Positions 46,083 through 54,052 of a DNA stretch of 64,000 nucleotides are shown piece by piece. This DNA is from Natrinema gelatinilyticum (lineage in GTDB: Archaea; Halobacteriota; Halobacteria; Halobacteriales; Natrialbaceae). The notes below the pieces were generated by a model that saw nothing but the letters and a program-made list of their open reading frames with translations, ran no database searches and had not been told where the DNA came from. Every line of letters begins with the position of its first letter. Positions within the stretch are counted from its first letter, which is position 1. The DNA lies in NCBI RefSeq assembly GCF_024266705.1, contig NZ_CP100756.1, forward strand, positions 1,612,001 to 1,676,000, written 5' to 3'. Position numbers and translations under genes: made by a program.

Positions 46083-47144
46083 TCAGAACTCGTCGACGAC
46101 TGGAATGCCGACCGTCTCGAAGTCGGTCATTGCGTCGAGTTTGTCGCTGACGTCCTCGAGGCCGATCGTCTCGGAGACGACTGCCGACGGTCGCAGTTTC
46201 CCGGTCGCGACCATCCGGAAGATCTCGTCGTAGCGGGTCACCGGCATGCCGAGCGAGCCGATAAATTCGATCTCTCCCATGACCATCGCGTCGGTCGGCA
46301 GATGTATCATCCCCTGTTCCTCCTGGGTCGTGAGCCCGACCTGGATGTGTTGGCCGCGCGTGTCGAGGCTCCCCACGGAGTTCTGGCTGGTCGTTTCGAT
46401 CCCGAGGGCGTCCATCGCAATGGCCGCCCCGCCGTCGGTGATCCCCTTCACTTCGAGCGGGACGTCGTCCACGTCCTCGGCGTTGATCGTCTCGACGGCG
46501 CCGAGTTCGCGAGCCTTCTCGAGTTTTTCGTCCTTGAGGTCCACCGCGATGACATTACCGCCCAGTGCGTCGGCGATGTGGACCGCCGAGAGGCCGACGC
46601 CGCCGCAGCCGTGGATCGCCACCCAGTCGCCTGCGCCCACGTCGGCGCGGTGGGCCAGCGCGTGGAACGACGTCATGAAGCGGCAGCCGAGTCCGGCCAT
46701 GTCGACCGACGAAACCCCGTCGGGGAGCTTCACGAGGTTGTGATCCGCAATCGGGACGTGAACCTGTTCTGCGAACGCGCCCTGGACCTCTTGGATGAAC
46801 CCGAGCGGCATCACGTTCTCGCAGGTGTTAGAGTGGCCCCGCTGGCACTGTGGACACACTCCGTCGCCGAGGTTGAACGGGACCGCGACGTGGTCCCCCT
46901 CGTTGATCCCTTCGACTTCGTCGCCGACGGCGACGACCCGACCCGCGGGTTCGTGGCCGAGAATCTGTCCAGGCTGGGTCTCGATGCCGAGCCATTCCCA
47001 GTCGCCCTGCCAACCGTGCCAATCGCTCCGGCAGACGCCGCAGGCTTCCACCTCGACGACGGCGCCGGTCGGCGTCGGGTCGGGTGCGTCGACGTCTTTG
47101 ATCGATAGCGGTGCTGCGTGTTCCTCGAGGACTGCTGCGCGCAT
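46083..47144 (-). CDS. adh: Zinc-dependent alcohol dehydrogenase
   Basis: Medium-chain dehydrogenase (353 aa). Catalytic zinc ligands: Cys in EACGVCRSDWHGW and His-Glu in QILGHEPAGRV. The structural zinc loop reads DGVCPQCQRGHSNTC, where Asp replaces the first of four Cys, a known variant. Rossmann motif VAIHGCGGVGLSAVHIA at about 170 and the acidic VIAVDLKDEKL after it fit NAD preference. Substrate unknown; primary alcohols or an aryl alcohol are possible. The ATG at 47144 gives the usual MRAAVLEE start. Single gene. Confidence 0.92.
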   Translation of the reverse strand: MRAAVLEEHAAPLSIKDVDAPDPTPTGAVVEVEACGVCRSDWHGWQGDWEWLGIETQPGQILGHEPAGRVVAVGDEVEGINEGDHVAVPFNLGDGVCPQCQRGHSNTCENVMPLGFIQEVQGAFAEQVHVPIADHNLVKLPDGVSSVDMAGLGCRFMTSFHALAHRADVGAGDWVAIHGCGGVGLSAVHIADALGGNVIAVDLKDEKLEKARELGAVETINAEDVDDVPLEVKGITDGGAAIAMDALGIETTSQNSVGSLDTRGQHIQVGLTTQEEQGMIHLPTDAMVMGEIEFIGSLGMPVTRYDEIFRMVATGKLRPSAVVSETIGLEDVSDKLDAMTDFETVGIPVVDEF

Positions 47145-47253
47145 GCGTGTGGGTCTCGTTCTCAACCCACAAATATTTGGGAGTCGTTTGCAGCGGTTGA
47201 TAGATCAGACTCGCAGACCAGTGGCGGAGTATCGACCGTCGAACCGGTCGCCT

Positions 47254-48288
47254 TCAATCCAGAAACTCGACCGTGTCGCCGAACTCGAGGGGGACCGCGC
47301 CTTTCCGGTAGCCGTCGACGTGGCCGTTCGGTCGAGCGCGGTAGACGACGGCCGGGCGGTGGCGCACGTCGGGTTGCTCGCCACGAACGGCCGCCCAGGC
47401 GTCGTCGTGAAAGCTCGAGCAGTCGACGAACAGGATCGCGCCGCCGCCGTGTTCGGCCAGTTGGCCGTTCGTTTTCGTCTCGGCGGTGTCGCGGACGGCG
47501 GCCACGGGGCCGGAAGCCGCCCGTTTTTGCGGCGGTTGCGGGCGCGTGACTTCCACGAGGACGTTGGTGTCGTTGCTTTCGGCCCGGAAGTCGAGCGAGT
47601 GACCCGTCGTCACTTCGATCTCCGGCACCACGTCGTAGCCCGAATCGGTGAGGATCTTTGCGGCGATGAACTCCGCCATCGCGGCGCTCATCCGGACGTG
47701 ATCGACGTGATCGCTCGTTCCGAGTTTGCCCGACATGACGTGGCGGTAGTCGTCCAAGACGCCGGTTCGCAGGAATTCGTCGAAGAACCGGGTCGTCTCG
47801 CGGGGGTCGGCGTCGGGAAAGCCGGCGGCGTGTTCGCGAAAGAACGTGCGCGTCGAATCGCGGCCGTCCTTGGACATGAACACCGGGAGGAAAAACCACG
47901 AGAGGTGGGGATACTCGGCGAGCCAGGGATCTTGCTCGTGTAGCGTCGCGGTCAGTTCTCGCTTGGCCCATCGCGAGACGCGGTAGGGAACCTCCCGCCA
48001 GCCGAACTTGTCGGTCTTCCACAGCGCGGAAGGGGTCTGCGTGTTGCCCATCCAGTAGGCTTCGTCGTCGGTGCGCGCGAAGAGAGCGACGTCACCGTTT
48101 TCCATCTCGAAGCGGTGTGATCGCCACCCACCGCCGATCTTGAACCACGGCGTGACGGTGCGAGCCCCGATGTTCGATTGGAGCGATCCAAGAATGTCGT
48201 GTTGCACTCGCCCGTCGCTCCACGACTGAGGCGAATATCGAAAGCGTAGCGGCCGTGCCACGTTTCGTAGTAGGAGATGGGGATGCAT
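47254..48288 (-). CDS. Conserved haloarchaeal protein (DUF5784-like), possible nuclease fold
   Basis: A 344-residue protein known only from haloarchaea (I recall DUF5784). The N-terminal half has many aromatic residues (FRYSPQSWSDGRVQHDILGS, WFFLPVFMSKDGRDST). In the C-terminal half, residues about 225-255 read YDVVPEIEVTTGHSLDFRA and then NVLVEVTRPQPP: a Glu, then Asp, then E-x-T in consecutive strands, similar to the core of PD-(D/E)xK nucleases, where Lys would be replaced by Thr. That is inference from pattern only. ATG 48288 preferred over the longer frame. Confidence 0.8.
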   Translation of the reverse strand: MHPHLLLRNVARPLRFRYSPQSWSDGRVQHDILGSLQSNIGARTVTPWFKIGGGWRSHRFEMENGDVALFARTDDEAYWMGNTQTPSALWKTDKFGWREVPYRVSRWAKRELTATLHEQDPWLAEYPHLSWFFLPVFMSKDGRDSTRTFFREHAAGFPDADPRETTRFFDEFLRTGVLDDYRHVMSGKLGTSDHVDHVRMSAAMAEFIAAKILTDSGYDVVPEIEVTTGHSLDFRAESNDTNVLVEVTRPQPPQKRAASGPVAAVRDTAETKTNGQLAEHGGGAILFVDCSSFHDDAWAAVRGEQPDVRHRPAVVYRARPNGHVDGYRKGAVPLEFGDTVEFLD

Positions 48289-48403
48289 ATACTGTTCGCT
48301 GCCAGCGGCGACTGGTTTCGTCAACTCGTCAGCCCCGTCGAAGCAACCGCTCTACTGACCGTGAGTCGGTTCACCGGGTCGTCGTGTATGATCGACCGTT
48401 ACA

Positions 48404-48414
48404 TTAATAATCGT
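48404..48414 (+). promoter_or_regulatory. TATA box of the DUF5786-like gene
   Basis: ATTAATAATC region about 28-36 nt before the ATG at 48441, at the distance of a leaderless transcript. Confidence 0.45.
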
Positions 48415-48440
48415 CTCCCGCATACGTGTGTACACTTACC

Positions 48441-48614
48441 ATGTCAATGGGTGCCTATGACGAAGACGAACACGAGCGACGCGAACAACAGGCCTCAACG
48501 GTTGACGCGGATTTCGACGACGAGCGGACGATCTACCATGGCCAGGTCGAGTACGACTCCGGCGAATCCGCCGAAGAGCTTCTCGACCAGTTCGAGCAGA
48601 TAAAATCGGAGTAG
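48441..48614 (+). CDS. Small acidic haloarchaeal protein (DUF5786-like)
   Basis: A 57-residue, very acidic protein, MSMGAYDEDEHERREQQAST to ESAEELLDQFEQIKSE. It matches a highly conserved haloarchaeal family I remember as DUF5786. The C-terminal third is an amphipathic helix. The ATG at 48441 is chosen because the family begins MSMGAYDEDE. Function unknown. Confidence 0.85.
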   Translation: MSMGAYDEDEHERREQQASTVDADFDDERTIYHGQVEYDSGESAEELLDQFEQIKSE

Positions 48615-48719
48615 CGACAATCGACCGGTTATTTCTTGTACTCAGTTCTTCGATACCGCGTTCCCACCCAGCCACGGTGTTCTATCGGGCCTCTCTATTC
48701 CCGTCCACCTCGGTGCCCG

Positions 48720-49730
48720 TCACTCGAGAGCGTCCCAGCCCGGCGTTTCGGGTGCACCGCGTTCGACCTCGACGGCGTCGGCGACGGCCGGCGATGGAAG
48801 GGCTCCGTCGGCCTCCCGGCAGCGCTCGTGCCAGTCGCGGATCACCGGGCCGACCCACGATTCGCTTTCCGCCGTCGGTTCGGCGTCTTCACCTTCGATC
48901 ACTCGCGCTTTCGCCCACTCGTAGTGGTGATCGGAAATCGCGAGCGTGCCGGGACTCGAGGCGGCGGCGACCGCGATCAGTTCGGCGCGATCCCGCCGCG
49001 TCAGTTCGCCCGCCGCCGTCCGATCGACGATTCCCTCGAGATCAGCCGGCCGTGGATGGGAGAACAGCTTCGCACCGAGCGCCTGCGAGCCGAGCAGCAG
49101 TCCGTCCGTGTCGTCGTACTCGGTCTCGAGCAGTCGGTCACCGCCGACGGCTGCTTCGACACGTTCGCACTCGGTTTCCTGCTCGAGCGCGAGATTGTAC
49201 GCGGGATACGAACCGCACTCGTCCGGAAAGAGATCGCTCTCGTGGATCCGACACTGGAGGGTCGTTGGATCGAGGAAGACACAACTCGGAAGCCACGTCG
49301 GCTCCTCACGTCCAAACGGGGCGACCGGCTTCGGCGGCTTGCGAAGGCCCACGAAGAACGCGGGCCGACCCGCGATGGCGGCGACGGTGTGGCCGTCAAC
49401 GCCCACTCCCTCGCTCTCGTTGCGGGCCGCCCAGAATCGCGGGGTGAGCGCATCGGCCATCCCCGCCTCGAGGAACGCCCGCACCTCGTCGCGGGTCAGC
49501 GCGACGAAGTTCGGATCGTCGTCGAACGGTTCCCGTGACGAGGCGTCACCGGTCGCACTATCGATCGGATCGCGCTGTCGACGATGCCGGCGCCCGGAAT
49601 CGCGGTCGCTGCTGCTCGCGTTATCGCCCCCGTTCTCGCCGTCTTTCGCCTCGGTCGATTCCGAGCCGTCCTCGAGCAGCGGACGCCAGTCCATGCAACA
49701 GCCGGCACAGCCCTCGCAGTTCACCTCCAT
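48720..49730 (-). CDS. YkgJ-family cysteine-cluster protein
   Basis: A 336-residue protein of the YkgJ/CxxCxxCC family. It begins with MEVNCEGCAGCCMDWRP, the hallmark Cys cluster, followed by a long Ser/Asp/Arg linker (about residues 20-60, a halophile-specific insert), then WLPSCVFLDPTTLQCRIHESDLFPDECGSYP with further conserved Cys. The family is thought to bind a metal, perhaps zinc or an Fe-S cluster; the function is not established. The C-terminal part (SDHHYEWAKARVIEGED) is helical. The ATG at 49730 places the cluster at the very N-terminus as is usual. Confidence 0.85.
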   Translation of the reverse strand: MEVNCEGCAGCCMDWRPLLEDGSESTEAKDGENGGDNASSSDRDSGRRHRRQRDPIDSATGDASSREPFDDDPNFVALTRDEVRAFLEAGMADALTPRFWAARNESEGVGVDGHTVAAIAGRPAFFVGLRKPPKPVAPFGREEPTWLPSCVFLDPTTLQCRIHESDLFPDECGSYPAYNLALEQETECERVEAAVGGDRLLETEYDDTDGLLLGSQALGAKLFSHPRPADLEGIVDRTAAGELTRRDRAELIAVAAASSPGTLAISDHHYEWAKARVIEGEDAEPTAESESWVGPVIRDWHERCREADGALPSPAVADAVEVERGAPETPGWDALE

Positions 49731-49862
49731 ACCGATCCGTACGATGCTATCGCGTATAACCGTATGCGGACACCGACCTCGAGCACCCGATGAACGAACA
49801 CACGTCTCGAGCGCTGACTCCGCGGAGGAACGATTTTCACCGTTCGGACCCCATCCATACGC

Positions 49863-50108
49863 ATGTCGAAGGCTTCCTGTGACGGCTGCGGTCGAACGGT
49901 AACGGTCTCGGGCGGGATCGCCAACCTCTGGTCGTTCGGGACGGACGCCGGCACCGTCGGGACCGCGATCTCCCTGGAACTCGAAGACGGGACGAAACAT
50001 CTCCTGTGCTATCCCTGTCTCGAGGCGATACCCGACCACCCGACCGAAGCGGACGTCGAACGACTCGAGTGGAACGACGAGGAATCCTCGCGACTCGGCA
50101 CTCGGTGA
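49863..50108 (+). CDS. Small zinc-ribbon haloarchaeal protein (DUF7561-like)
   Basis: An 81-residue protein with CDGCGRTVTVSGG near the start and HLLCYPCLEAIP near residue 47; the two CxxC pairs should bind zinc. The segment between them (IANLWSFGTDAGTVGTAISLEL) is beta-rich. The end is acidic (PTEADVERLEWNDEE). It resembles a conserved haloarchaeal family I recall as DUF7561. Function unknown. Confidence 0.7.
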   Translation: MSKASCDGCGRTVTVSGGIANLWSFGTDAGTVGTAISLELEDGTKHLLCYPCLEAIPDHPTEADVERLEWNDEESSRLGTR

Positions 50109-50408
50109 ACCGGTCGGCGTACGGATCCGCCATCGTCGGATAGGTTGTCACATGGTTGACTGTTCGTTCAGAGCGCACATCGGCCTGGATCGACTGCTCG
50201 AAGAACTCCAACAAACGACCGAAGACTGATTCTGCCGGCCCACATCTCGGAACCGAGCAGGAGTGTTCGGGGGTATCTTCGCGGCTATCGAAGTTCGGAC
50301 CGACCGCCGCGCCCATAGGTAGTTTCGACCATCTGACGGACACACCGTGGGAGCGTAAACACGGTCGCGATCCGTTGTCAGAATCACAGCACACCCGCAG
50401 CCGTGAGC
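50109..50408. other. Intergenic region before the tRNA-like locus
   Basis: About 300 bp. A 25-codon frame (50152-50229, ending LEELQQTTED) is protein-like but too short to call; it might be the 3' remnant of a lost gene. Otherwise nothing recognised. Confidence 0.3.
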
Positions 50409-50496
50409 GGAAGGGGTGGGATTCGAACGCCACGAGGCATAATGCCGCCGCGGAACCAGGTGGCACCGCGGTGCTCTTCCGCTGAGCGACCCTTCC
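50409..50496 (-). tRNA. Abnormal tRNA-like gene, Gly(GCC)-like, possibly decayed
   Basis: On the minus strand GGAAGGG pairs with CCCTTCC as a 7-bp acceptor stem; GCTC-AGCGGAA-GAGC is a proper D arm; GTTCGAATC is the T-loop. But the anticodon arm is too long: CCGCG, then GTGCCAC (T33, GCC, A37 as in tRNA-Gly), then seven extra nt, then CGCGG. A GGCA-TTA-TGCC hairpin fills the variable region and the T stem has an extra C (GTGGCG versus CCCAC). The 88 nt thus resemble a tRNA with an insertion, a divergent tRNA or a tRNA pseudogene. No CCA is encoded. Confidence 0.5.
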
Positions 50497-50719
50497 GTAC
50501 CTCGTGCCGAGGACAGATTTCGTATTTGTAATCGGTCGGCTACCCGATCGATGGGCTCTCTGTGGCTCCCGTAGGGAATCGATACCACGCAGGTAGACGT
50601 CGGTTTCGACATCGCTCGAGCGCGTCCACGATCGACGTTCACTTCGCCGGGTACGCCGTCGCATCACCTGGCGCGACAGTCCGCAGCATTTAGGACCTGG
50701 CCGCGTGGTGAATCGAACG

Positions 50720-52600
50720 GTGAACCCCGAGCGGATCTTCGAGGCGTTTCCCGCACCGAGTTATCGCGGGGCCCAGCAGCAGGCCCTCCGGGACATTCGC
50801 GGCGCGTTCGAGGCCGGCAACGACGTCGTACTCGTACGCGCCCCGACCGGGAGCGGTAAGTCGCTGCTCGCCCGCGCGGTGGCCGGGTGCGCCCGCCGTG
50901 CGGACGAGGGAGACCCCAGCGACGCGACGGGCGCGTACTACACGACGCCGCAGGTCTCCCAGCTCGACGACGTCGCGTCGGACGACCTGCTGGCCGATCT
51001 GAACGTCATCCGCGGCAAGTCGAACTACGCGTGCATCCTGCCCCACGAACGGAACACGCCGGTCAATCAGGCGCCTTGCGTTCGCGAGCGGGGGTACGAT
51101 TGCTCCGTGAAACACCGGTGTCCGTACTTCTCAGACCGGGCGATCGCATCGAACCGGGAAATCGCGGCGATGACGCTCGCGTACTTCATGCAGACCGCCG
51201 GAAGCGACGTCTTCCGGACCCGCGACGTCGTCGTCGTCGACGAGGCCCATGGCCTCGCGGAGTGGGCGGAAATGTACGCGACCATTCAACTGGGGCCGCG
51301 AACCGTGCCGTTCTGGGACGAGTTGCGCGTTCCCGATGTCGACTCGATCGAGCGAGCCGTCCGGTACGCCGAGTCTCTCGCGGGAACCTGTACGCGCCGG
51401 AAGGACGAATTGCTCGCGCAGGACTCGCTCTCTCCGGGCGAGGTGCGTGAACGCGACTGCCTTCAGGAACTCATCGGCGAACTCGAGTGGTTTGTCTCCG
51501 ACTTCCGCGATCCGGAGAGTCCGACGACGTGGCTGATCGACCAGGCCGACTGCCCCGCGAGCGCTCGAGGGACCGGCGATGGGGCTGACTCCCGTGCTAG
51601 CGGGCACGCGAACGACCCGCAGGGCGGTCCGCTGACGATCAAGCCGATGAACCCCGAGAAGTACCTGCAACACACCGTCTGGGACCGGGGCAACAAGTTC
51701 GCGCTGCTGTCGGCGACGATCCTCAACAAGGACGCATTCTGCCGGCAGGTCGGGCTCGATCCCGAGACCGTCGCGCTGATCGACGTTGAACACACGTTCC
51801 CCGTCGAGAACCGGCCGCTGTACGACGTCACACAGGGGAAGATGACCTTCGAGCGGCGGTCGGAAACGACGCCGAAGATCGCCCGAACGATCGTCCGACT
51901 CATGCAGCGCCATCCCGACGAGAAGGGGCTCATCCACGCCCACTCCTACGACATTCAGGAGCGCCTCGCGGACCTTCTGACCGACTTCGGCGTCGGCGAC
52001 CGGATCCGGGTCCACGACCGCGACGGTCGCGACGCCGCCCTCGAGGAATGGTCGGCTGACGACGACCCGGACGTCTTCCTCTCGGTGAAGATGGAGGAGG
52101 CGCTCGACCTCAAGGACGACCTCTGTCGCTGGCAAGTAATCTGCAAGGCGCCCTTCCTCAACACCAGCGACTCACGAGTCGCCCACCGCCTCGAGGAGGG
52201 TCAGTGGGCGTGGTACTATCGCACGGCGCTTCGGACTGTCATCCAGGCCTGTGGTCGAGTGGTCCGCGCGCCCGACGACCACGGGGCGACGTACCTCGCC
52301 GACTCGAGCTTGCTCGATTGCTTCGAACGCGCCCGGACGGACATGCCGGACTGGTTCGAAGCGCAGGTCGACCGCATGGTGCAACCGGATCTCCCGGCGT
52401 TCGAGCCACGTGCAGCGCTCGGCGACTCAGCCTCGAATTCGAGCGCGGGAACGCCGACGGGAACTGGACCGAACGGGCGCTCGAGCGGGAGCGGATCCAG
52501 CGATCGCGGCGGGACGGACGACGGCCCATCGCGATCCCACCGGTCGCGGCGTTCGTCACGCTCGAGCCCGCTTGCGGACGTCTGGGACACAGACGGGTAG
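50720..52600 (+). CDS. XPD/DinG-like DEAH-box DNA helicase with Fe-S domain
   Basis: Superfamily 2 helicase of about 626 residues. Walker A APTGSGKSLLA (about residue 42), Walker B VVVDEAHGLAEW, motif III-like LLSATIL and motif VI QACGRVVRAPDD are present. Four cysteines between motifs I and II (one in NYACILPHE, one in QAPCVRE, two in YDCSVKHRC) fit the 4Fe-4S domain of XPD/Rad3/DinG helicases. The C-terminal 55 residues are Ser/Gly/Arg-rich low complexity. I start it at GTG 50720 (NPERIFEAFPAP), 25-30 nt after a TATA-like ATTTA; GTG 50705 is the alternative. Role in DNA repair is inferred from family. Confidence 0.9.
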   Translation: MNPERIFEAFPAPSYRGAQQQALRDIRGAFEAGNDVVLVRAPTGSGKSLLARAVAGCARRADEGDPSDATGAYYTTPQVSQLDDVASDDLLADLNVIRGKSNYACILPHERNTPVNQAPCVRERGYDCSVKHRCPYFSDRAIASNREIAAMTLAYFMQTAGSDVFRTRDVVVVDEAHGLAEWAEMYATIQLGPRTVPFWDELRVPDVDSIERAVRYAESLAGTCTRRKDELLAQDSLSPGEVRERDCLQELIGELEWFVSDFRDPESPTTWLIDQADCPASARGTGDGADSRASGHANDPQGGPLTIKPMNPEKYLQHTVWDRGNKFALLSATILNKDAFCRQVGLDPETVALIDVEHTFPVENRPLYDVTQGKMTFERRSETTPKIARTIVRLMQRHPDEKGLIHAHSYDIQERLADLLTDFGVGDRIRVHDRDGRDAALEEWSADDDPDVFLSVKMEEALDLKDDLCRWQVICKAPFLNTSDSRVAHRLEEGQWAWYYRTALRTVIQACGRVVRAPDDHGATYLADSSLLDCFERARTDMPDWFEAQVDRMVQPDLPAFEPRAALGDSASNSSAGTPTGTGPNGRSSGSGSSDRGGTDDGPSRSHRSRRSSRSSPLADVWDTDG

Positions 52601-52627
52601 TCTCTCCGTCCGACCGGAGCCGCCCTC

Positions 52628-52714
52628 CTAGAGGAGAGCCGTCGCGCCCCAGGCGACCATCGAGGACACCATGAGGAAGGCGAAGAGGAGGGCGATGAGC
52701 TGGTTTCTGTTCAT
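52628..52714 (-). CDS. 28-aa single-helix membrane microprotein
   Basis: ATG 52712-52714, TAG at 52628-52630. The peptide MNRNQLIALLFAFLMVSSMV then AWGATALL is one hydrophobic helix with a short polar, positively charged N-terminus. Similar tiny membrane peptides appear to recur in haloarchaeal genomes (memory, not searched). It lies between two larger genes in a 195-bp gap. Could be a small regulator of a membrane protein; unknown. Confidence 0.55.
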   Translation of the reverse strand: MNRNQLIALLFAFLMVSSMVAWGATALL

Positions 52715-52795
52715 AGGAAATGCATTCGCTCCGCGAGTATCAATGTCACGACACCCCCGTCGACGTGGCGTCCCTGTCGATGGAGGAGTGGCCGG

Positions 52796-54052
52796 CTACT
52801 CGAAGCGCGCGTCGACGACGACGTGTTCGACCCCCGCGCTGTGACTCTTCACCCGCCGTTTCTCGAGGACCTCGAGTTCCCGCCCCGCATCCGTGCCGGC
52901 CGCTTCGAGGCGCTCGAGCGGCCGATCCCACAGAAGGGGTTCGGGGGTTGCTTCGTGATAGTGGACGATGCCACCGGGGACCAGCGCCTCGAGGGCAGCC
53001 GGGAGGAACTCGTGTGCCTCGTCGACTCGAGTCCCGTGGTCCATTTCGTCGGTGTCCGCGTCAGTCCCGCCAGAACTTCCGTAGTAACCCATGACGACGC
53101 GATCGGCCTCGAGTTCGCTCGCGAGAGCGCGGCAGTCGGTCATGTAGGCGTCGATCCGGTCGCCGACGTCGTTGAGCATCGCGTTCTCGAGTAGGGAGCG
53201 GAAGGCGGTCGGATTGATCTCGGTCGCGGTCACCCACGCGCCGGCTCTGGCCAGCGGCAGGGTGAAGTAGCCGATACCTGCGAACATGTCGAACACCCGT
53301 TCGTCAGCCACGGACTCGAGGTCGCCCATTCGAGCGCGTTCGGCCTGGTTTCCCGGTGAAAACATCACCGAGGCGGGATCGATCCCGTATCGCGTGCCGT
53401 GTTCCGTGTGGATCGTCTCCGTGTTTCGGTCGCCCGCGAGGTGTCGGGTGCGGGGTTCCCGGTAGGTTCCCGCTGGGCCGTCGTTCGCGATCCCCTCGTC
53501 GGCGAGGACGCTGTCGGCTTCCCCGTGTACCTCGAGCAACGCCTCGGCGAGTTCTGTCTCGTCCGGACAGCCCTCGGGAACCGTCACGACGATCACTGAC
53601 CCGATCACCGCCCAGGAGCTGGGTGCGGACTCGAGGTCCTCGTCGCTCCAGCCTCGGTCGGCGAGCAACCCCTCGAGATCCGGACCTCTGGGCTCGGGTT
53701 CGAGTTGGCGGACGACCTCGAGGACGCGCGTCTGGGTCGGCGGCTCCAAGACGGGGAGGGCGATCCGCTCGGGCCCCTTCTTACTGGTCGAAGACCCGTT
53801 CGTATCATCCGAGGGCTCCGCGCTGCTTCGCCCTCGTGCCTCACGCACGCGCCTCGACTCGTCGTAGATACCTTCGGCGCGCAACGACTCGATCGCCGTC
53901 TCGGCGCGCGGTTTCTCGACGATCGCCGCGAGCGGCGCGTCGGTCCCGGCTCGTTCGAGGACGCGGTCCGCCGCGGGTTCGAGACCGCGACGCGTCGTGT
54001 CATCGAAGTCGCAATCCGCTCCATCCGTGGACCGGTTTTCGTCCTCAGTCAT
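52796..54052 (-). CDS. taw2: Taw2-like tRNA(Phe) wybutosine-pathway transferase
   Basis: Class I SAM-dependent protein of 418 residues, Trm5/Taw2 family. The SAM motif is VFDMFAGIGYFTLPLARAG (about residues 255-275), then TEINPTAFRSLLENAMLN, and the late VVMGYYGSS and GGIVHYHEATPE. The HYHE motif and the GY-type motif in place of the Trm5 NPPY-like one point to Taw2, which transfers the aminocarboxypropyl group of SAM to 4-demethylwyosine at G37 of tRNA-Phe. A Trm5-type methyltransferase is the alternative. The ATG at 54052 overlaps the nmd3 stop by 8 nt, supporting an RNA-processing operon. Confidence 0.82.
   Translation of the reverse strand: MTEDENRSTDGADCDFDDTTRRGLEPAADRVLERAGTDAPLAAIVEKPRAETAIESLRAEGIYDESRRVREARGRSSAEPSDDTNGSSTSKKGPERIALPVLEPPTQTRVLEVVRQLEPEPRGPDLEGLLADRGWSDEDLESAPSSWAVIGSVIVVTVPEGCPDETELAEALLEVHGEADSVLADEGIANDGPAGTYREPRTRHLAGDRNTETIHTEHGTRYGIDPASVMFSPGNQAERARMGDLESVADERVFDMFAGIGYFTLPLARAGAWVTATEINPTAFRSLLENAMLNDVGDRIDAYMTDCRALASELEADRVVMGYYGSSGGTDADTDEMDHGTRVDEAHEFLPAALEALVPGGIVHYHEATPEPLLWDRPLERLEAAGTDAGRELEVLEKRRVKSHSAGVEHVVVDARFE

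Noticed and set aside
51131-52135. 334-codon minus-strand frame in the helicase gene
   Set aside because: Antisense of a gene with complete helicase motifs.
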